14,619 nt of DNA, taken from assembly GCA_004154925.1 (NCBI GenBank), contig QJNS01000551.1, positions 1 through 14,619 of the forward strand, written 5' to 3'. Positions 1-9,116 of the stretch are shown piece after piece. The DNA comes from Monosporascus cannonballus (taxonomy: Eukaryota; Ascomycota; Sordariomycetes; Xylariales). Position 1 is the first letter of the stretch; the number at the start of each line of letters is the position of its first letter. The notes under the pieces are model-generated. The model saw only the letters and a list, made by a program, of their open reading frames with translations. It was not told where the DNA came from and did not search any database. Made by a program: the position numbers and the translations under genes.

Positions 1-1
1 G

Positions 2-284
2 TCTGCGATGAACGCGGCGGCTGGGGGACAAGGACAGACGGCAGTGGCTAATGGTCCACACCAGTATGTAAGTAGCATATCTACCCTCCTTTCCATTCAT
101 AAAATAAATATTCACAAACCAGGCCCAACTCCTTCGTCAACAGCAACAGCAACAGGCCGCCGCCGCCGCCGCTGCCCAGGCTGCTCAAACCACTCAAGGG
201 GCTCCGAGGCACACAAGCGGTAGTGCTACCCCAACGCCCGCACCCTCTGTCACCCCGGAGGCGGTCGTGGTAGTACTGGATTAG
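2..284 (+). CDS. 3' end of a Gln/Ala-rich protein gene (partial, one intron)
   Basis: The gene runs in from the left edge. Exon 2-67 reads in frame (…SAMNAAAGGQGQTAVANG…). An intron at 68-122 (55 nt) has a perfect GTAAGT donor and a CCAG acceptor, and it sits at phase 0. The last exon, 123-284, encodes a QLLR segment, then six Gln and seven Ala codons, then a Thr/Pro/Ser-rich tail ending in VVVVLD and TAG at 282-284. Without splicing, the reading frame leaves the Gln/Ala register. The low-complexity Q/A and P/S/T composition is typical of the disordered tails of fungal nuclear regulators, but no domain is visible and the protein cannot be identified. The start lies outside the window; the ATG at 8 is probably internal. 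The exon-intron structure is well supported; the function is unknown. Confidence 0.6.
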
Positions 285-771
285 GTCAGGACTTCGAAGA
301 TAAATTGCAGCTTGACTCCCCTGCAAAACTCGCGCGGTTCGTCTGTTGCAGGGCGCAGGCTGCGACGCTTCTTAAGGAACACGACGAACCACAATGATGG
401 CTTACGGCGATGAGCCTATACGACGCCTTCCTCTCCCATACGGGGCCAAGCTCGAAACTAGAGAGGATCTGTGCTTTCGACTTGTATCGATATCGAGATG
501 AATAAGGTATCTAGTCTTACCCGATGATGTTTGGGGGATAGCCGAGGGCTCGAAAACACAGTAAAGCTGGCAAGGGGTACATACGACAGGAGAAGGCTAT
601 ATAGGATCTAGAACACAACGCTTACTACGGCTTTAGTCATACCATGAGTTAGCTAGGTTGTCAAATCGGATATCATCCTACGCTGCTACATACCGGTACG
701 TATTCGGTCGTACCTAATGTTTAATACAATGAGCCCGGTCGATTCACTACCAAGTACCTAGGTAAGAAAGA
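285..771. other. Intergenic, nothing recognised
   Basis: This stretch has frequent stops in all frames and no convincing motif, repeat or RNA gene. Just before the next fragment, GTAAGA at 762 follows ACCTAG and could be a chance donor-like site. Confidence 0.5.
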
Positions 772-1041
772 ATGGCCTGCTATGCCAAAGCGCTAAGAGG
801 AAGCCCCAGTCGACTTTCTAACCTAGCGGCCACTAAAGCCCCCCAGCTTCAACATACAGATCCTGGCTTATCAATTGCACGCGATATGGTGGATGCTTAC
901 GCAGCAGCCTTTGCATGGGTCCAAGGCGGCTGCCTGGGAGACGCAATGGGGCTTGGCAAGACGGCAGAACGCATAATCACCGCATGGATTCGTGGATCTC
1001 TTCGTGGAACGAGCATCCACTTCGCTAAAAAGTCCTCGTAA
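772..1041 (+). pseudogene. Fragment of an SNF2-type helicase (motif I region)
   Basis: This 89-codon open frame starts at ATG 772. Residues 54-64 read CLGDAMGLGKT, which matches the helicase motif I of SNF2-family ATPases (usually DEMGLGKT or DAMGLGKT), preceded by Gly-Gly as is usual. The following AERIITAW fits the helix after the P-loop. The upstream part (PGLSIARDMVDAYAAAFAWVQ) could be the Q-motif region. The frame ends at TAA 1039-1041. In another frame, VLVNTSKIRIWVR (from 1032) resembles the next strand of such enzymes, which suggests a frameshift. No DEAH box (motif II) or C-terminal helicase domain is found, whereas intact enzymes have several hundred more residues. It is most likely a gene relic; a chance P-loop match is possible but unlikely given the flanking similarity. 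Confidence 0.55.
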
Positions 1042-1594
1042 ACACCAGCAAGATCAGAATTTGGGTTCGATCAGGGTCGAACCGACCAGGGCGTTGACAC
1101 TGATGCCGTGATGATCGGGATGGAAAATTGAGCGTGGACACTTGATGGTGGGGCCACACGTGTGGTTGCAGCCACGGCTGAGCCACAACTTGGTCTCCCA
1201 GCCCAGAATAGGGGCTTGTCCGGGAGGAAAACGAGCACGTGTTGGGAGGGGCATCTGTTGGTAAAGGTCACACTCGCGGTGGCCACCGCGATATGGGACT
1301 CTCTGACCAATACTTGCAACCTATGTCTCAATTCTCTACTCCTATCCAGTACAATAATTTACGTCTAGTGGAATGCGTGCTCTCCTGGCCTCCCTCAAGT
1401 TCTTAGCGCGCTTCCTCCTGTCCCTCGAGCTACCGCCTGTCTTTCTACAGCCTCGCACGGGATTGCCTAACTGCATCCTTAATCGGCCGTTTCTCGACAC
1501 GGACCGTGGGATTATGGGTGCTTCTGTGGTAGGAACATTTCTATAAAATAACGCAATCAAACGCTGGAACAAGGTGCCCCGCCGGTGGGACCGT
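1042..1594. other. No gene recognised; small hairpin at 1064-1083
   Basis: A perfect 7-bp inverted repeat (GGTTCGA / TCGAACC, 6-nt loop) lies at 1064-1070 and 1077-1083, just past the helicase fragment. The rest has only short open frames without motifs. Confidence 0.4.
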
Positions 1595-1725
1595 CCGCTG
1601 ACCAGGGCCATCCGACCGCTGCCGCTGGGCTGGCTATCCGCCGGCAAGCGGACCGCTGGAGACAGGTGCAATCCGACCGCTGACCGCTGAGGTGTCATCC
1701 GCGGCGGGCCGCCGGCAAGCCGCTG
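1595..1725. repeat. GC-rich patch with seven direct CCGCTG words
   Basis: CCGCTG occurs at 1595, 1616, 1622, 1653, 1677, 1684 and 1720, all in the same direction within 131 bp. The longer word CGCCGGCAAGC occurs twice, near 1640 and 1710. The patch is much more GC-rich than its flanks. It abuts the point where the hAT transposase relic loses similarity. Short subterminal repeats of this kind are known as transposase-binding sites in hAT elements, so this may be the end of the same or a related element. No terminal inverted repeat partner or target duplication was found. Confidence 0.5.
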
Positions 1726-1739
1726 GTCGTTATATGGAG

Positions 1740-2640
1740 ATGCCAGAATATGTAAAATTGAGGCTATCTCGACTTCTTCTCTAGCTTCTGTAATACCTAT
1801 CGAGCTTCTGCCAACCTAGCTTGATGCGTATCTTGAGGAGGCGACGGCTATCCGCATCAAGCCCAGCTAAAATATTTACTCTGGCATGCTTGGTCGGGTC
1901 GTCGGGGTCGGGAACGATGCAAGTACCGGTCATACAGGTCTCGAGGTGGTCCAGAAGCTGTTCAATGCATGGGAAATACTCATGAAATGACCCAGTGGTA
2001 CCTCTGGTGTCCTTTTTAGCCTGGTGATGCCGTCGCCTTGCAGCTGGGTAGCTGTAATCTTGAACTGGTAAAGAATGCTGTGGAGGCTGTCGATGATCTT
2101 CCAGTATCCATATTAGATGCGTTATCCAAAGTAAGATAGCCTGTTGCCTTCGAGTCGATATTGAAGAAGTTCAAGATCTCCAGGACCTCTTCTGCGATAG
2201 CTTTGCCGGTGTGCCCGTCCAGAACCGGCACAAGGCAGATTAAGATGTTCCACTCTCTCCAGCTGTTGTCGATTAAATGAGCCCTAACTCCTAGAAAGGG
2301 TGTGTTTTGTCGCGAAGTCTACCCGTCAACGGTAAGACGGATCATGCCACGAGCCGTTCCAAGAAGGACGACGATATGGCCGAGGGCGTTGGTGTACTCC
2401 TTATTGACCAATCGAACAAGTGTTTGGCTTGACGGAGTATCCTTCGCTGTAAGCACTGGATCCCCGTATAATAATATCCTTTAAAAGCTCTCTGAATCGA
2501 CGTTCTAAAGGCGAGGTTTTCGTACGTTATACAGTCAGCAGCCCCTGACCTCCCTAGGCCAATAGAGTAGAACACATATATTAGTAAGATTAAACCGCCA
2601 GTCATATCTAACTAGGCGATAAATTCGTCAAAACGGGAAG
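1740..2640 (-). pseudogene. Decayed hAT-family transposase
   Basis: On the minus strand, from high to low coordinates, several transposase pieces appear in different frames. First comes a segment with ITYENLAFRTS and RRILRQAKHLFDWSIRSTPTPSAIS (2342-2605). Next is VDG-stop-TS followed by FLGVRAHLID, then GHTGKAIAEEVLEILNFFNIDSK and the hAT signature LTLDNASNMDT (about 2105-2335). Then WKIIDSLHSILYQFK and QLQGDG (about 2030-2095). Last is HEYFPCIEQLLDHLE through LGWQKLDRYYR (about 1785-1990). The stop at 2319-2321 replaces the Trp of the FDxWT-like motif around the first catalytic Asp. The residues normally between NASNxDT and WKIID are missing, as are the C-terminal dimerisation domain and a BED zinc finger. 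The order and spacing otherwise match fungal hAT transposases. It is clearly inactive. Confidence 0.85.
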
Positions 2641-3542
2641 GGCAGGTAGTGGTGGTAAGGCTGGGCTACTGACCAAGCAGGGCAACCGTTCTGCCGAACC
2701 GCGCACAGGACCAGAAGCGAATCGCATTATGTCGAGTAAGACGGCTTATGTTCTCGCCCTCTCAATCTTCTCCAAGGCCGTCGCTGATGCATAGCTACAG
2801 TCACTAGTTACTGATCTCAATATAAGAGTTACGGCGCCGCCACTTTTTTGTGTTATCAGAACGTATCCCAGCAATAATCAAAAGAGGGCCGTTGAATTAA
2901 GGTTATCGGCAGGGGCAATTTGAGTTATGACAAGCAGAAAATTGGGTACGGGAGTTGATCGAACCGTCGAGCCGGTGCACGCTAATCGAAAACATCGGCC
3001 GCACATGGGACCTAAGGCAGTACTCCACAACCTGGAATGCTCTGCCAGAATAAGTGCATCTTCGCGTAGGTCCCTATGTGTGGACCAATTTCCGTTACAT
3101 GGACTGCTGCGTTTTAGCATTAGAGTGAGGGCTGAAAAAGAAGTTCTCGAAAACCTTAGAAATCTGCTCCTTAGACAAGCGACGAACCGCGACCGGGAAG
3201 AGGTTCGACACTTACTGAGAACAAATGATTATGCACGAGCTCAGAACTAAGATATGAGTTCCACCGTAGTATGTTGAAACGGTAACTATGAACTCGGCCT
3301 GGGTATTTCTATTGCGTCCGCGTTGACAAGCCAAAATATTCTGTTTCCGCGCTTAATCAGGGAGGGATACTCAAGCTAAACGTAAAGTCGCCCCTGCAGC
3401 TGCGAGGGATTAAATGCCCCACTATTACTCACCACTTTTCCGGGTGCGCCATGCCGCTTTTGCAGGGCTGACCAGAAAAGCTGTGCATAACCAAAGCGGG
3501 GCAGCAATCATCGTTTGCTTCATAGATAGGGAGTGATCTGCA
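2641..3542. other. No gene recognised
   Basis: The longest open stretches (2927-3250 on plus, 2878-3120 on minus) carry no family motif and overlap each other antisense. The first part could still belong to the hAT relic, since PSRFDEFIA is readable on minus just before 2605, but similarity fades. A 21-codon reading frame at 2729-2794 has a hydrophobic signal-like composition but nothing else in support. Confidence 0.4.
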
Positions 3543-3543
3543 G

Positions 3544-3576
3544 GTGACACTAACCGGCGATCACTAACAGTGTCAC
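3544..3576. repeat. Small inverted repeat
   Basis: GTGACACT (3544-3551) and AGTGTCAC (3569-3576) form a perfect 8-bp stem around 17 nt. The loop contains one of two direct CACTAAC words (3548 and 3562). It could be a protein-binding palindrome or chance. Confidence 0.35.
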
Positions 3577-5640
3577 ACCATTTTGCACACTTATCTGTAA
3601 GATATGTTATGTCTTAGTTGTGGCCTCAATGGCGACGGACTAGGCCATCCAGCTATGTGTGACACAAATGGGCCATCCACAGATCCAAGGACAGGGGCAG
3701 CTCTAAATCCAGGAGGGATCCGTTACGCTTTCGCTTTCGGCTTTCCGTTAATCGACATGCTGCCTGCTGATCTCGTCGCCCTGCGTCAGTGTCGCATTAT
3801 CGCCCCCCGCAATTTCTCCACCGAATTCTGACCCGTCTTGCTCCACAACTTCATCCAACAAGATCCTTATTTTATTGCCTTGAGTTGCCGACGCTGTACC
3901 GTGAAGGGTGATTTTACTGTTAAATTTCGACCCTCCTTGCTTAATTTGAGGACGTGGGGATGATGCGGGGATTTCTGGCCAAGTGCCTAGAGTAGGGTCG
4001 CTGCTTCCATACGTTAGCGAGCCCTACAAAGTCCATTACTTTGGCATACCTCAGCCGATTGTGCGAGTTTTGTCTTTTAGCACAGATGTTGGCATCTGTC
4101 TGAACCAGCGTCAGCTCGATAAGAGAAGAGCAACCGCAATCCAACTAACCATACCTCTGCCTGTCGGCAGCTGCTTCTTAGGGAAGCAAAGGGCGTTTGA
4201 CTGTGCGGTCGGGGACATGGAGAATGCGACGGTCCGAAGTCCTGTGAAAATGAACGATCGAGACCTAGGCCAAGGTGATCAGACGAACAGGTAAAGGCTG
4301 CAATCATATATGGCGACGACCGCCAGACAGCAGTGCCTCTCCAGCCAACCATGGCTACTGAGACATGGTCTCCTCCGATTCCATGCGATACCCCTCTGCG
4401 CCGCGGCCAGTCGCAAAAAAGGTGTGTGTTGCCAAGCCAACTTGTGGGGCGCGACACTCCAATTCAAATCTACAGTAGCTCGGGCGGGGTTCTGCTGACG
4501 GTGTCCGTGGGACACCGCCACCTTCTCGTTAGACGCCAAGCGCAGCTTGGTCAAGTAGCGCGGCCAAGGGCTTATCATGGCAAGGGCGGCGCGCAGACCC
4601 GCGCAGCGCGACGCAGCGTGAGGGTGCAATCCCCGGGTCGGAGCCGCGGCGCCCTACTGCGGAACGTATCCTAGGGATCATCCTACGCGAGACTCGAGTA
4701 CCTTTCGCCTCTTTTATGCATCTACCGTTGTGACGTCCCAAAGTGCACAGGGTTCCCTGGTTCTCAGCAGGTTACATCTCTGCCATCTTTCGGAGCGTGC
4801 CGAGCGGATTTTTCGCCGCTGTTAATGGGCTGTGATCTCCCGCTCTGTTGCAGCACGGGTAGGCCGGACTGGACGAGCCACTCTGTTTTGACCGGAATCT
4901 TACGTTCTTCAACTTCGTTGCGCGAACGGTAAGTAGAGTAGGGCTTGCGGAGAACGAAGATATGTTGCCGCAGTTGGCCCAGCCCCACGCCGATCCCGAC
5001 ACTCAGCCGGTGGATACCGTAATTTAGCAACCCGCACACTGAGCTCGTTCATTACGTCCCCCGTTCATCGAGTTCTCTGTAGGTCGCGACGCAGCGACGA
5101 ACCGGTCCTCTCCCCGTAACCTGATTGCCATCCTGGCCATGTCTGACCTACGAAGTGTTACCCCAACCGTTGACCTCGTCCCGACAGCCCTCCGCAAGCG
5201 CCGCTGTTCAGCTATCGCCAAAACCAAGCTACTAATTGGGCATTTTTGCTCTGTGGCAGCGCCGCAAACTTCCCCTGATCGGTGTGCAGGCCTGACTACT
5301 GGACGATAGCAGGGGTCGCACCAAGCAATGGCTTGAGCTAAGCGCCAGCAGCCCTTTCAGCAGCCCGTCAGCGAAGATGGAGTACCATTCCGTGGCCTGC
5401 GAGTGGCCAGCTTCCGCCGAATAAGAACCCCACCCCCCTCCCCCTCCAAAAAAAGCTCTGCAACGGCTACGTCGCGCATTGCCCTCCTTCTTTCTTCGGC
5501 CTCTTCGAGTACCTTATGCGAGCCTTACGTCCTAGAATCCAAAGTTCGCACGACTTCTGCCACGTTCAATTAGCCGACTGACGGAGTCGTCGTCTTTACA
5601 CCTTGAGGTCCAGGGAAGCTTGTAGGCGTGGCATCCAACG
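3577..5640. other. Long gene-poor stretch, no gene recognised
   Basis: Several 60-125-codon open frames occur on both strands, overlapping one another, and none shows a recognisable domain. The frame at 3604-3831 holds GIRYAFAFGFPLIDMLP, which faintly recalls the start of DUF1254-type proteins, but the match is too short to call. A stop-free plus-frame tract at about 5043-5306 has protein-like composition (NLIAILAMSDLRSV…) without a known motif. A pyrimidine tract at 5427-5447 is of the type found in fungal promoters and could belong to the NLR gene or to a lost gene. No RNA gene was seen. Confidence 0.4.
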
Positions 5641-5648
5641 TGTTAGAG

Positions 5649-5885
5649 GTGAGGTATTCATTTCCTGGCAGTCTGAGTTGCTAAGAGCGCCAGCCTTTTA
5701 TTTCTTGATAGGTTGCTAACGTCTCTTATCCTCAGATCCTGACAATCAAATTCCCCTTCCAGTTTAACATCAAGGCACTCCGCGTCCCACATGACAAAGC
5801 CTGGTCGATCAAGAAGAGCTTAAAGAGCCGTGAAAGATACGACCACCTCTGGAATTCAGGACAACGTCGACACGCAAGAGACTGA
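5649..5885 (+). other. Possible intron plus orphan exon upstream of the NLR
   Basis: 5649-5735 looks like an 87-nt fungal intron: donor GTGAGG, branch site GCTAAC at 5715-5720, acceptor CCTCAG. Reading phase 0 across it gives VGVASNVLE joined to ILTIKFPFQFNIKALRVPHD and on through KAWSIKKSLKSRERYDHLW to a TGA at 5883-5885, one base before the NLR start codon. The sequence has protein-like composition, but I do not recognise it, and a TGA at 5604 closes the frame upstream. It may be the remnant of a neighbouring gene, or the 5' leader of the NLR transcript with a leader intron. Confidence 0.3.
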
Positions 5886-7630
5886 AATGCCGCAAAGAAA
5901 ACGACGCTGCCTTGCCAGAGACGGCGAGAGCCATTTAGAAAGGCCTCAGAAACGCAACAAATCAGAGGCTTCCGTTCCTCAGCAAGAGCAGAGTTCGCTC
6001 TTTAGACAAAATGGATCTCAATTTGGCGGTCGAATCAGTCTAGGGCATGGATCTTCCATGCGGCAGGGGAATATTCTAAATGTATATCAGACAGCTAACC
6101 GATGCCTCTCCGACTTACGCTCCACCGATCCCCGTTACGACAAGAAACGCATCGAAGAGACAAAGGGCGGCCTATTACGGGATTCGTACCTCTGGATCCT
6201 TACTCACGATGATTTCCGGCGATGGCGCGACGACCCCGACAGCCGCCTGCTCTGGATCAAGGGCGACCCGGGCAAGGGCAAGACCATGTTGCTTTGTGGC
6301 ATTATCGATGAGTTGATGAATCAGAATGCCCATACCGAACAGACTGCCAACACTACCCACCTTTTGTCCTTCTTCTTCTGCCAGGCCACCGACGATCGGC
6401 TCAATAATGCAACAGGCGTACTTCGCGGTCTTATATACCTCCTCGCCGACCAGCAGCAGCCACTGGTCTCGTATATCCAGAAGAAATACGACGGCGCAGG
6501 CAAAGCGCTGTTCGAGGGTCCAAATGCCTGGTTCGCATTACGCGATATCGTTATTCAAATGTTGCAGGATCCGGATCTCCCAGATACTACCTTAATTATC
6601 GACGCGCTCGACGAATGCGAAACGGATCTCCCGTTACTTCTCCACCTGATTACGGAGGCCCCGCCTAGATCCCGTATCAAGTGGCTTTTGTCTAGTCGTA
6701 ACAGAATCGACATCGAGCAAAGACTGCGGCCTGATCATTCGCGGGCAAGGCTTAGTCTGGAGTTGAAAAGCAACGCGGACCATGTCTCACATGCTGTTGA
6801 CGCATATATCGATCATTGCATCTCGGAGATTCCAGCCGTACAAGATAACATACAGCTTCAAACCCAGGTTCGCGACCAAATGCGACGGGGGGCGGATGGT
6901 ACGTTCCTTTGGGTAGGCATAGTTACCCAGGAGCTTAAAAAAGCGCAAAGCTGGCATGTTATGGAAATTATGGACGAAGTACCTCACGGCTTAGAGGAAC
7001 TATACTGGCGGATGATGCGACAGATCCAAGGACTCCGACGAGACACCACATACTGCCTACAGGTACTTTCAGCTGTTGTAACCACATACCGTCCACTTCG
7101 CTTAGAAGAACTTGGTGCTTTATCCGGTTTACCTCAACCGGCGTTCGGCCCCCTTCAGACCGTAGCAAATATTGTGAAATTATGTGGTTCATTTCTTACA
7201 ATACGGGAAGATCGCATCTTTGTCATCCACCAATCAGCTAAAGATTTTCTTTATGAAACGGCAAACCATGCTATATTTCCTAACGGAATCGGAGCCGCCC
7301 ATCACGACCTATTCTCGAGATCTCTTGGTGTTCTGTCGAAGACCTTACGACGGGACGTATACCGCCTCAATGACTGGGCTGCCCACCGACCAAGTGACGC
7401 TGCCGGATCCCGACCCGTTAACGGCCGCGCGGTACTCGTGCATCCACTGGGTTGACCACTTGGCCGAATGCAAGCCTGATAAGCAGGCACAATATGAAGA
7501 CCTTCGAGATGGCGGGATCATCGACAGATTCCTGCGACGGCATTATCTCCACTGGCTCGAGGCTCTTAGTATCCTCGGAGGTGTATCGGAAGGGATCCTA
7601 GCGATATCGAAACTTAACGGGTTGTTCCAA

Positions 7631-7685
7631 GTAAGCGCCTAATAGCAGGCTTTATATGGAATACCATTAATAATATGCGGCATAG
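7631..7685 (+). other. Phase-0 intron joining NACHT and WD40 parts
   Basis: The 55-nt intron has donor GTAAGC, a TTAAT branch-like site near 7667 and acceptor CATAG. It begins exactly after codon CAA in frame 2 (…LNGLFQ) and resumes at 7686 in frame 3 (GKTTQLNEFIQDATRFIRYH…VYASALIFSP…), which is the normal linker of this NLR family. Unspliced reading stops at once (TAA at 7640-7642). It explains why the WD40 frame differs from the upstream frame, so no second mutation is needed here. Confidence 0.88.
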
Positions 7686-7901
7686 GGAAAAACGACGCAG
7701 CTTAACGAATTTATCCAAGACGCGACCCGGTTTATTCGATATCACAGATCGGCAATCGAAAGCAGTCCGCTTCAGGTATATGCGTCGGCGCTTATCTTCA
7801 GCCCGTCCCATAGCATAGTACGGCGTCACTTTCAGAACGAAGAACCGCGATGGTTAGTTTTAAAGCCGGCTGTCGAAGATAATTGGGGCGCGTGCCTGTT
7901 G

Positions 7902-8600
7902 ACGCTCGAGGGCCACCGCGGCAGGATTAGCTCGGTAGCCTTCTCGCCCGATTCTAGCCGCGTGGCGTCGGGCTCTGACGACTACACCGTCAAGGTCTGG
8001 GACGCGGCGACGGGCGCGTGCTTGTCGACGCTCGAGGGCCACCGCGGCAGGGTCAGCTCGGTAGCCCTCTCGCCCGATTCTAGCCGCGTGGCGTCGGGCT
8101 CTTACGACAGCACCGTTAAGGTCTGGGACGCGGCGACGGGCGCATGCCTGTCGACGCTCAAGGGCAACCGCGGCAGTGTCAGCTCGGTAACCTTCTCGCC
8201 CGATTCTAGCCGCGTGGCGTCGGGCTCTTGGGACTGCACCGTTAAGGTCTGGGACGCGGCGACGGGCGCATGCCTGTCGACGCTCGAAGGCCACCGCGAT
8301 AGGGTTAGCTCGGTAGCCCTCTTGCCCGATTCTAGCCGCGTGGCGTCGGGCTCTAACGACGGCACCGTCAAGGTCTGGGACGCGGCGACGGGCGCATGCC
8401 TGTCGACGCTCGAGGGCCACCGCGGCAAGGTCAGCTCGGTAACCTTCTCGCCCGATTCTAGCCGCGTAGCGTCGGGCTCTTACGACTACACCGTCAAGGT
8501 CTGGGACGCGGCGACGGGCGCGTGCCTGTCGACGCTCGAAGGCCACCGCGGCAGGGTTAACTCGGTAGCCTTTTCGCCCGACGGGAACTACCTTATAACA
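7902..8600 (+). repeat. WD40 repeat array, five full 126-bp units plus a partial sixth
   Basis: Units start at 7902, 8028, 8154, 8280 and 8406, with a sixth partial unit from 8532 that departs after VAFSPDG. Each full unit encodes 42 residues beginning TLEGH and containing SVAFSPDSSRVASGS, TVKVWD and AATGACLS. The DNA is nearly identical between units. Changes cluster at unit positions 8 (R/S/K), 13 (A/T), 14 (F/L), 26 (D/Y/W/N/Y) and 28 (Y/S/C/G/Y). These lie near the GH and S-G-S-x-D-x-T elements, which fall on the ligand-facing side of the propeller. After the array comes the usual C-terminal tail of the family (EWITYNGRNLLWLPLDYRP, AVGCKAGWVWV), ending at TAA 8841-8843. Confidence 0.95.
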
Positions 8601-8843
8601 AATACCGGCACTATACCACTGCTTGCATTATCCAAGATCGGCCCGCTACCTACCGCCCCTCAATACTCTTCTACCGATTATTATAACCTGGGGGTAAAAA
8701 AGGAATGGATAACTTATAACGGCCGGAATCTGCTTTGGTTACCTCTCGATTATCGACCTAAATGCTCAGCCGTTACGGCACGGGCTATTGCGGTCGGCTG
8801 CAAAGCCGGGTGGGTTTGGGTGTCAACCTTTTCATTTAGCTAA

Positions 8844-9116
8844 CATCTCGCTTTGCCCTTATTCGTATTTCCCATACTTAGTTTAGACAACGCATGTCCT
8901 AAGCATGCCAAGCATCGGGCCTTTTTTTCCTCTTATTTCTATTCTCTTTGCAAAAGATGGGGTCGGGGGAGCCTTTCTATTTATACACATATCTTGCCAC
9001 TATTATATGAATAAGTTACATTGTGTTGGACCCTGTTGCGGCCCCTATTGATGGCCCCATTGTGGCAACAGTGGCAATAGTGGCAAATAGGCAATGTCAG
9101 CTGCCCTCCCGATTTC
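8844..9116. other. NLR 3' flank with short TGGCAA repeats
   Basis: This is an AT/T-rich 3' flank, including a poly-T run near 8922. At about 9061-9088 the word GTGGCAA occurs three times in close succession. No gene was seen. The tract ends at the left boundary of the large inverted repeat. Confidence 0.45.

Larger units (their letters stand above)
5887..8843 (+). pseudogene. NACHT-WD40 NLR-like protein gene with one frameshift
   Basis: Fungal NLR-like (STAND) proteins bind NTP through NACHT and sense a ligand with repeats; some (the HET-E/HET-D type) control non-self recognition. The start chosen is ATG 5887, because the open frame begins only at a GTG (5830) just after a stop. Visible in order: a basic N terminus (RKRR at 4-7); CLSDLR at 73-78; the Walker A motif GDPGKGKT at 126-133; the Walker B motif LIIDALDEC with Asp 239; SSRN at 269-272; HQSAKDF from 448. 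No HET, patatin or other effector domain precedes NACHT. Near 7366-7377 the frame shifts; similarity continues as GLPTDQVTLPDPDPLTAARY in the next frame. A 55-nt intron then joins to the WD40 exon (7686-8843). The intact form would be about 966 residues. As it stands, translation stops at 7455 after 522 residues, giving a NACHT-only protein. The frameshift could also be a sequencing error. Confidence 0.92.

Noticed and set aside
1064..1083. GGTTCGATC resembling a tRNA T-arm
   Set aside because: No acceptor, D or anticodon arm can be placed upstream at tRNA spacing; it is a simple 7-bp palindrome.
2729..2794. 21-codon frame with signal-peptide-like sequence (MSSKTAYVLALSIFSKAVAD)
   Set aside because: Too short, stops immediately, and no intron donor follows; probably chance.
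3604..3831. DUF1254-like protein start
   Set aside because: Only about ten residues resemble the family and nothing follows; no supporting homology is visible.
5830..5886. NLR start at GTG 5830
   Set aside because: Nuclear genes start at ATG; ATG 5887 follows in frame and the MPQRKRR start fits the basic N termini of this family.
7357..7394. Possible intron (GTATAC…CAAG) instead of a frameshift in the NLR
   Set aside because: It would be about 38 nt, below usual fungal intron size, lacks a branch site, and would remove conserved residues.
7860..8546. Long minus-strand open frame (228 codons, repetitive) opposite the WD40 array
   Set aside because: It is the antisense shadow of a 126-bp repeat whose units happen to lack stops in that frame; all coding signals are on the plus strand.
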